From Takifugu bimaculatus (lineage: Eukaryota > Chordata > Actinopteri > Tetraodontiformes > Tetraodontidae), in contig CP034985.2 of the NCBI GenBank assembly GCA_004026145.2, positions 732,720-796,719 on the forward strand: a stretch of DNA of 64,000 bases, written 5' to 3'. The translations under genes were made by a program, and so were the position numbers. The notes under the pieces were generated by a model, which was not told where the DNA came from, searched no databases, and was given only the letters and a program-made list of their open reading frames with translations. This document shows positions 56,713-64,000 of this stretch, in pieces; within the stretch, counting starts at the first letter, position 1, and every line of letters begins with the position of its first letter.

Positions 56713-57408
56713 GTAAGACGCTAGGTAGCGATGATCGTGGCATTGCGCGCATGCATGTCGTGCACGTGAGCACATGGACTGTTTTGCCTGGGGTGCGGAA
56801 GCGCAGTTAGACGTGCGCCCGCAGCAGCGTGCATGTCGGCTGAAGGTGATTGAAGAGGTGCTGGAGGATGAGGTGATGTCAGGTTGCTCACATGGGTGTG
56901 TTTAGTCAAGCACACCCCTGCACTGAGTGTATGTCAGCTGACCTTTAGTGAGGTCACGCCTTGGTAACCTTGTGACCTGTCCACCAATGAACGCTGAATT
57001 GTGTGCGGCTGCATCAGTTGCCATGGTAACACTGGTAGAAGCAGCAGTTGGCCCAGGTTCTGTGCTTTCAGTCCAGGAACCTCTTCCTCCTCCTCCTCTT
57101 TGCCAGACTATGCCTAATTTTTCCATTAAAATTCTAAAATAAACAGTGAATTAATATTAATTAACGCCATCTGTGCATTCTCAGTTAGCATTTACATCTA
57201 ATTGTTAGCATTTACATCTAATTGTTAGCATTGGGCTTTGGCTGTTCAAGCTTAGCTGAAAACATATTTGGAACCTGTCAGAACAATTACTCGTGTCTGT
57301 AATTTTAAAGCTAAAGCATTTCCAGATGCTCCCGTCAGTGTTTCGCAGCTTATGTAGAGCTGACCTGGTTCTGAAGGTGCCTGTGTCCTGACCTTGCAGA
57401 GTGGGGTC
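56713..57408. other. zbtb25: zbtb25 5' intron
   Basis: Contains a short direct repeat (TTAGCATTTACATCTAATTG twice, about 57,184-57,228) and no other gene signal. It ends with the acceptor CTTGCAG before 57401. Confidence 0.4.
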
Positions 57409-58998
57409 ATGGAGGTGTCATCACATAGCCTCTTCCTACTGCAGCAGCTCAATGTCCAGAGAGAGTTTGGCTTCCTGTGTGACTGTACTGTTGCCATTGG
57501 CAACGTTTACTTCAAAGCTCACCGAGCTGTATTGGCCGCCTTCTCCAATTACTTCAAGATGATCTTCATTCACCAGTCCAGGTGGGAGAATATCAGTTCT
57601 ACATCACATCATGACTTAGCTTCTAGTGATTGCTAGCATCAGGCCAATCTCTTCAACATCATCTTTAAACACTAATCAAACCATTTTCATTTGGAAGGAA
57701 GGTGGAAAAAAATGACAAACTTTAACGCAGAAAACTTTCTGAAGGTGATTAATGATATCCTTAGTAATGGCCTTCAGAAAAGTTGTGTAGTTGTGCTTGA
57801 ACTGACTTTGATGAATGCAGTTTGTGTCCTCAGTGAGTGTATAAAGATCCAGCCCACAGACATCCAGCCTGATGTCTTCAGCTACCTGCTGCACATCATG
57901 TACACCGGAATGTGTCCCAAACAGCCCGTGGACCAGAGCCGTCTACAGGAGGGGATCAAGTTTCTGCATGCCTACCAGCTGTCCCGCAAACCCAGTGAGG
58001 GCACCACTGACTCTGCCATCGACGTGTTTCGTATGTCCAACCTGTATGGCATCCAGATCTCCTCCCAGCTCACCAACAAAGAGATACCTCGAGTCCACAA
58101 GTCCGCTACGGTGTCTCGCGGGGCTACCGATGTTAGCCACTCTGGTCGCAGAGGGCGGTCCCTCACCATTGGCTTGGACGGTGTCCCGTCGGACAACCAG
58201 ACCTCGACTTTACACAAAGTGTGCTCTGTGGCATCTGGAGACGACTCAGACATTACGACTCGTATCAAGCAGGAGCGTTTGGAGGAAGATGAATTGGAGG
58301 ATGGCGAGGGAGAAGAGGAACATGGGCTGGGGTCTCCCGGTCACGGTAGCAGTCCTGGTCACGGCCTCCTCTTCAAAGACCGGCCGATGGTTTTGCTGTG
58401 TCCTCGATGTGGAGAGCGCTGCTCTTCTCCCGAGGGTCTGCGGGAGCATCTGTTCAGCCACACCCTCGACCCTACACACCTGGTGGAGGGACTTTCGCAG
58501 GGTGGCGAGCCAGACACTGGGTCAGAGGAGGGGCCGCCAGGGGCCCAGGAGCAGCTGGACACTGGTTGTCTGGAGGAGGCCCTGAGGCAAAGCCAGGCAC
58601 TCGCCAACCAACTGGCTGCAGAACTGAGAAGGAGTAGGGGAGGAAGTGAAGGTTGTAGCCCGGGCCCCGCCGTCTTGCACTCCCGTAAACGTAAGATCGC
58701 GTGTGCCGTCTGCAGCATGCGATTTGCCCACAAGAGTCAGCTGCAGGAGCACATGTACACCCACACTGGCAAACCGTCCCGCCTCCACCGCTACAACCGC
58801 CTCTGCAGCCAGCTCTTCCAGGCTTCCGCCCACTTTTGTGAGGGCACCACTGAGACTGCCGGAGGGGGCGGGGCTTCAGTCAGCACTGTCACGCTCTCGG
58901 AAGAAGCCACCAAGGACACTCAGGACAACGGAAGCTCCTGCTACTCACTGGACTCCGAGGTTTCCCGGGAGAGCATCGAAGGGGTGCCTGCCGAGTGA
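57409..58998 (+). CDS. zbtb25: Zinc finger and BTB domain protein 25
   Basis: BTB/C2H2 transcription factor of the ZBTB25 family. Exons 57409-57581 and 57834-58998 join in frame (TCCAG + TGAG) to give 445 residues; human is about 435. The BTB domain is split by the intron: MEVSSHSLFLLQQLNVQRE and CDCTVAIGNVYFKAHRAVLA in the first exon, ECIKIQPTDIQPDVFSYLL in the second. SSNLYGIQIS in human corresponds to MSNLYGIQIS here. Two C2H2 fingers follow, LCPRCGERCSSPEGLREH (residues about 240) and CAVCSMRFAHKSQLQEH (about 340), the latter after an SRKRK basic patch. The tail ends SIEGVPAE. The short intron stays open in frame upstream of the second exon, but the acceptor TCCTCAG and family alignment fix the junction. 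Confidence 0.95.
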
Positions 58999-60561
58999 CT
59001 TGTGCTAACATGTGACCTGCTCTGTTTCTGCTGACTTCCTGTCGCTGCGCAGGTGGGTTGTACTGAGTAACAACGACATTTGATTAAATAATCATTTCTA
59101 ATAATTTAACAAAGGACAAATTGGCGTTTAATTGAGGAAGGTCAATAGCCCCTAACGGCCAGTGCAGCTGAATGTCCAGCTAATTGCTCCGTCAAAAGAT
59201 TTACTTGGGATCTTTCAGAATGTGGATGCTTAGTTGTTTTTCTAATGTTTTTTTTTTTATGCTGACAAATTATTTAAATTGATTAATCACACCGTAGTTG
59301 ATTGATTGACCGAATGATTAATTTGTTTTTATGTATTTATCCACTGGACAGTTTTTCCACAAGGAATTCTGCTCATGAAGTATGGGAATAATGATCAAAC
59401 ATCTGATTCTAAGCTCAAGGAAACGTGAGATAAATGACACTTCATTAAAATGTCCCCATTTTTTCATTTGTGGTCATCAATCACTGGCCTGTCCAGGTGA
59501 GCTAGCTGACAGTGATTATTGATTATTGGCTGGCCATTGTGATTTGTGTTTCACTGTTTAAATGTCCTGATGGATGATGTAAATAAATGTGTTTTTACAG
59601 GAATGTTATGCTAGAGTTTTTTTTAAAGAAAAAAAACAGCAGATGTTTGCCAGACCTGCAGTCCTGGACATGATGGATCCTGTCCAGCAGAGGTGGCTCT
59701 CCTGTGTCGAGTCAGGTACTTGAAGAGTCCATTCATAACCGCACTGGGCAGGTTCTGCCTGGCTCTGTTGTCCTCTGGATGGACCGACCTCTGTCTCCGT
59801 GGTGCTTGATAAAGATCCCTCTGTGGTGACCCATGCTGCATTGGAAAACCTGCAGAGCCAAGCCAAGTTGAGCTGAGCTGAGCAGCTACTAGTGGGGAAG
59901 CCCCATTAGACAGCAAACTGCTGCTGCTGGGAAAAGTCAGGACTAGGGTCAAAACCAGGGGTCGGATCTAAGACCCAGACCAATCTGGGGTGTACCCTTT
60001 AGCACCCAGGGGCCACTTCCTAGCTGCAGGGAAGGACATGAACATTCACCTGCCTCTCTTGCCACAGATGAGAGGAAAAACAAGGGCCCCGAGGTCATTG
60101 CAATGTTTGAAATTCAGAGCTCTTTTGGGGGTGAACCAAAGACCACTTTATGACATGACCAGCACAACAGAAGGATCTGATTGGACTGTGTGTAGGTCAG
60201 TTAGTACAGAAAAAGGTTGATGTGATGCATAAATCAAACTCAAACTTTATATGTTGATGTTACAGAAGGAGAAGACACAGCTTTCATTGTAAATAGGATT
60301 GGATAAAATGAAAATCATTGATTATCATCAAGTTATCGCCAGTCATTCGGCCCCTTCAAGTCCACAGGTGGGTACTGATGGAGGTCTCCTTTAGTACCTG
60401 GAACCTGGAGTGTTGATCTGATGCGTACAATCAGGAATAACCATTTCCTCTTCTTTTGAGCACTAAATGATGACAAAAGCATGTGTTGACATCAGTCTGA
60501 GGTGGGCTATGCACCGGCAGGGTGCACCCTTCTGTGGTGTTACCTGTGACAGGTGTCCCTT
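58999..60561. other. Convergent 3' region between zbtb25 and the mthfd1-like gene
   Basis: zbtb25 3' UTR with AATAAA at 59582-59587, then about 900 bases of unique-looking sequence. This is where the synthetase-domain exons of a full-length mthfd1 should lie. I looked for formate-THF ligase motifs (such as a GEGKST P-loop) and saw none. Confidence 0.6.
59582..59587 (+). terminator. zbtb25: Candidate zbtb25 polyadenylation signal
   Basis: AATAAA in GTAAATAAATGTGTTTTTA, with a U/GU-rich stretch just after it; about 585 bases past the stop. Confidence 0.55.
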
Positions 60562-62467
60562 TTATCTGCTTTGGTGGTTCTTCATAAGGAAACGTTGGGC
60601 GCTGTGTACTGTGTTCTAAAAACAATGAGCGAGTCCATGGAACGACGACAGAACATCATAACATAAGCAACCCCAACCAAGTTCCTCGCTGATGAGGCTA
60701 AAGCCAGAAAGCTCAGGCTAGTAAGAAAATGATGAGTCATGAAAAGGAGATCATTTACCTGCATAAGCATGGCCACCGTCATTGGTCCCACTCCTCCAGG
60801 AACAGGTGTGATAAATCCGGCTTTCTGATAGGCTGAAGCATAGTGGACATCTCCAACCACCCTTTTACCGCTCGCCATCGTCTTGTCTTCCGGAAGTGAC
60901 CCCGAAAAGATCAAATGATGACATGATTCAAGCTGATAACTGGTAATCAGTTGATAGCATGACATCTGAGGGAGATTATCACCGTGGATCAGGGTAGATC
61001 GGGGTGTATAAGCTTCATCGGGGCAGGTGTATCAGGGTAGATCAGGGTGTATAAGCTTCATCGGGGCAGGTGTATCAGGGTAGATTATTGTAGACTGGGG
61101 TAGATCAGGATGTATCGGCTTTATCAGGGTATCAGAGCGGGTGTATCAGGGTAGATCAGGGTGTATCAGGGTAGATTGGGGTAGATCAGGGTGGATTGTG
61201 TGTATCACAGCACATCAGGGTTAATCAGGTGTATCAGTTGTATTGGGGTGCATCAGCATGTGGTGGGGTAGATCAGGGTGCATGAGTGCAAATCAGGTTA
61301 AACTGAGATAGATCAAGATGTGTTAGGGTAAATCGGGGTAGATCTGGATGTATCAGCTGTATCGGGACAGGTGTATCGGTGTGTATAAGGGTAGATCAGG
61401 ATGTATCAGCTGTATCGGGGCAGGTCTATCAGTGTGTATCAGGGTAGATCAGGGTGTATGGGCTGTATCAGGGCAGCTGTATCAGTGTGTATCAGGGTAG
61501 ATCAGGGCGTATCAGCTGTATCGGGGCAGGTTCATCAGTGTGTATCAGTGTGTATCAGGGTAGATCAGGCTGTATTAGGTGTATCAGGGAACATTGGGGT
61601 GAATCAGGTGTGCATCAGGTGTATCAGCTGTATCGGGGTAGATGAGGGTGTACCTGGTATGTGGTTGATTCCACAGTCGATGACCACAGCTCCATCCTTC
61701 AGCCATTCTCCTCTGACCATCTCTGCTTTCCCCGCCCCTACAACCAGAATATCTGCTCGGCTTACCTGTACACAGGAAATACATGATTAAACAGAGGAAG
61801 TGCCAAAGTCTGTGGAGGTGCGTGTGGTCACCTGTTCAGGTAAGTCTTGTGTCTTTGAGTGACAGGTGGTCACAGTGGCGTGGTGCCACAGGAGCAGGTC
61901 ATGCATCGGTGCTCCAACAATCTTACTGCGACCAATCACAACTGCATGTTTTCCTGCCAGAGACACACCTACAGAACAGGAAGTAGCAGGTCTGAATGAT
62001 TCTCCATGGGAATAAAAGTTGCCCACGATTTTACAGATGACCGTTTGCTAACAGGCATAATGTGTGACACAACCACGATCTGAGGGTTAATATTCTGACA
62101 ATCATCTGTGAGGCCATAAATAAGGTTTGACAACGAGTCAGAACAAGCTCTGACTCTTAATGAAAAACGTGACCTTAAAAACATAAAATCCTGATTTGAT
62201 TCTTAAAATTGTAATTTTCAGGATTTATTTTAGAATTCATGTGGGAGGTGGGCGGAACTGGCAGCAGAAACAACCAATCAAAGGGCTCAAAAAATAAAAT
62301 AAAACAACAGAGCAAACATCAATACAAAGATAAAGCAAACATTAACTTTACCTGTTTGCCTGATGAGCTCCAGACAGCCACTGGGGGTGCAGGGGAGGAA
62401 ACAGCTGTCCAGGTCCCCCCGAGACAACTTTCCTGCATTAATGCAGCTCAGGCTATGCACACACGTG

Positions 62468-62525
<58 letters not shown>

Positions 62526-63547
62526 GGGAGAGAGGTGTAGACATGCAGCTGTAAACAGTCAGAAACCTGTCAGCTGATCATGTTTCTCTACTCCAGCAGC
62601 TTATAGCATCATAGCTAAGATGATGCTAAAGGTTAGCTGCTCCTGTTCTAACTATTGGCATTAGCTTAGCCAGCATAACAACTGTAGCTACAGAACAACT
62701 GAGTGTCAACTGTCCCACAGAGGAAGGTTTTCATCTTCATCATCCTCCCGTACCTGGACAGGGAGCTGGTTCAACAGCAGGGGGCCTGATAGCTAAAGGG
62801 GGCTGGGCTCCCATTAACACTGTTAAAGGTTCTGGAAGCAGCAGTAGACCAGCACAAAGAGAGCAGAGCGCTCTACTGGCAGGATCTGGGGCTGGGAGCT
62901 CCTCCAGATATGATGGAGCCACTGAGGACCTCGTAGGTCAGGAGACGGAGTTTAAAGTCAAAGTCTAAAGCCAACTCAGGGAGTCATGTGACACATATAC
63001 ATATTTAAAGACAAGCAAAAGTTAGGAAATCAGAACAGAAGATGAACTGACCCGTCCACATCTTTGTCTGGTGAGACTGTGTTGGTGATGCATTCACTGT
63101 CAATCTGGTGAACAGAGTCCAGAGGAAGCTGAACAATCAGCCCGTGGACGCTCTCGTCCTCATTAATGGACATTATGTTCCGTAAGACCTGCAGGGTGAC
63201 AGGAAACAGGAAAAAGTCAGAGGTCAGCACTGCCCAGCTGCCAAGGCTGCACATCATCATTGGCGTCGTTATCGACCTCGTCTTGTGTTGCCGACGTTGG
63301 CAGCCGCACATGTTTGGCGTCGATACCGATCTGTTCGATGAGGACAACAGTGAGCAAAGTCATTTAGATACAGAAGACCTTTACATCCACAACGGGTAAG
63401 AAAGATTGTTTCTGTTGTAACATGTTTGTAATTTATTTCAAATTAACAAAAAAATCGAAATTTTCTGTGAAACATGTGACCTAAACCTGGGCGGCAGCCT
63501 TCATTTTGGCACCTGATGTAAAGGTTGGAGTCGTCTCTGTCACCCAC
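60562..63547 (-). CDS. mthfd1: MTHFD1-type methylene-THF dehydrogenase/cyclohydrolase lacking the synthetase domain, N-terminus off window
   Basis: Cytosolic-type folate enzyme interconverting 5,10-methylene-, methenyl- and 10-formyl-THF with NADP. Exons: 63547-63487, 63330-63277, 63188-63052, 62452-62352, 61968-61832, 61765-61654, 60886-60759 and 60615-60562; about 260 residues seen. Motifs: VGDRDDSNLYI with the catalytic YxxxK lysine, VHGLIVQLPLD, SPDKDVDG, INAGKLSRGDLDSCFLPCT, GRSKIVGAPMHDLLLW, TTCHSKT (Arg and Ser of the NADP-phosphate pocket kept) and TPVPGGVGPMTVAMLMQ. The sequence follows MTHFD1 rather than mitochondrial MTHFD2. The final exon reads NTVHSAQRFLMKNHQSR and stops, about residue 305, exactly at the D/C-synthetase boundary. 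The first listed exon is one base too long near 63,512. Confidence 0.85.
60985..61645 (+). repeat. Degenerate minisatellite (GGGTAGATCAGGGTGTATCAG-like)
   Basis: Imperfect units of about 20 and 50-60 bases built from GTATCAGGGTAGATCAGGGT and GCTGTATCGGGGCAGGT fill the mthfd1-like intron between 60886 and 61654. Short plus-strand frames here are repeat-derived. Confidence 0.88.
62466..62522. repeat. (CA)n microsatellite
   Basis: About 28 CA units in the mthfd1-like intron, just upstream (transcript sense) of the exon starting at 62452. Confidence 0.95.
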
Positions 63548-64000
63548 CTGGAACAGTTTCATATAGAAAAACATGTATTAATAAAATAACAAGAAAAGCA
63601 TCATTAGCATTAGCGTCTCATCCTTCAGTAGGCTGATCAAGTCTTCAATGACACCTGTGATGTCATCAAAGCACAGAAGCTTTTTGATTGGACCACCAGT
63701 GCAAGTCAGGCCTCCCTGAAAGTTCATGTTATCGGAGTTCTTGAGAGGAGGAACAGCTGGAGTAAACAAAATGTTCTCTTGCATTCTCAACCACAAGCTC
63801 ACAGGTTGTGTTATCAGACGTGTCAGATTGACACCAAGGCTGCTTTCACACCACAGCTGTTGGGTCTGGGCGAAGGTTCTTTTTCTGGGAAGGTCTGCGT
63901 CGTTCGTAAAGTCTGAAAGATTATGAAAACTCCAAACAAGTGAACTCTGGTTATGGATCATCAGCTCATGCTAACAACCCACGTTAGCTTGTACATCAGC
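63548..64000. other. Mthfd1-like 5' intron to the window edge
   Basis: No exon encoding the expected N-terminal residues (about 1-45) is recognisable. A 127-codon minus-strand frame spans 63578-63961 but shows no family I know. Confidence 0.4.

Noticed and set aside
57691..57833. In-frame upstream extension of the second zbtb25 exon from an ATG at 57691
   Set aside because: The extension has no BTB similarity, and a TCCTCAG acceptor joins the BTB halves exactly at 57834.
60562..63547. Assignment to mitochondrial mthfd2 or mthfd2l
   Set aside because: Blocks such as INAGKLSRGDLDSCFLPCT and GAPMHDLLLW match cytosolic MTHFD1; only the short C-terminus looks MTHFD2-like in length.
63578..63961. 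127-codon minus-strand frame as an mthfd1 N-terminal exon
   Set aside because: It lacks the expected N-terminal folate-enzyme motifs and has no family resemblance; treated as intronic.

Overview
The window reads as nuclear DNA of a teleost fish, probably a compact percomorph-type genome. It has vertebrate multi-exon genes with short GT-AG introns (often 70-150 bases), many CA/GT microsatellites and minisatellites, tRNA-headed SINE relics, non-LTR and Penelope-like retroelements, and no prokaryotic or viral gene layout. I assigned genes by recognising protein families and by checking splice sites and phase by eye. No database search was run.

Layout from left to right: cep170b (minus, 83-6680, C-terminal exons lost off the left edge), with its CpG-rich promoter near 7.2-7.5 kb. 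Next is a decayed inf2 formin (minus, 8.4-12.0 kb) whose FH2 core is gone and is occupied by a Penelope-like element. plekhg3 follows (minus, 14.6-23.8 kb). A repeat-rich stretch with a CpG island lies at 24-28 kb. spint1 (minus, 28.6-32.9 kb) is followed by 5.7 kb of retroelement debris and then pak6 (plus, 38.7-42.5 kb). A 1932-residue sarcomeric myosin heavy chain encoded by one uninterrupted exon sits at 44.2-50.0 kb (plus). zbtb1 (minus, 52.9-54.9 kb) and zbtb25 (plus, 57.4-59.0 kb) are head to head. At the right edge is an MTHFD1-type dehydrogenase/cyclohydrolase (minus, 60.6-63.5 kb) that stops where the synthetase half should begin. Its N-terminus lies beyond the window.

The genes are not a functional operon. 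They are a syntenic mosaic. From memory of the human map, CEP170B and INF2 are neighbours at 14q32.33; PLEKHG3, ZBTB1, ZBTB25 and MTHFD1 cluster at 14q23; SPINT1 and PAK6 lie at 15q15. Finding all three sets in 64 kb suggests a teleost duplicated block that has lost most of the intervening genes. Partial losses also show here: inf2 is a relic and mthfd1 has lost its formyl-THF synthetase half.

The points most worth a second look are: the intronless myosin heavy chain with a CArG box and TATA-like element; the D/C-only mthfd1; the inf2 relic hollowed out by a Penelope-like element; a U12-type AT-AC intron inside the cep170b FHA domain; and a set of apparent frameshifts, every one of them a surplus base, in otherwise conserved exons of four genes. 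The last pattern looks more like consensus error than gene decay.
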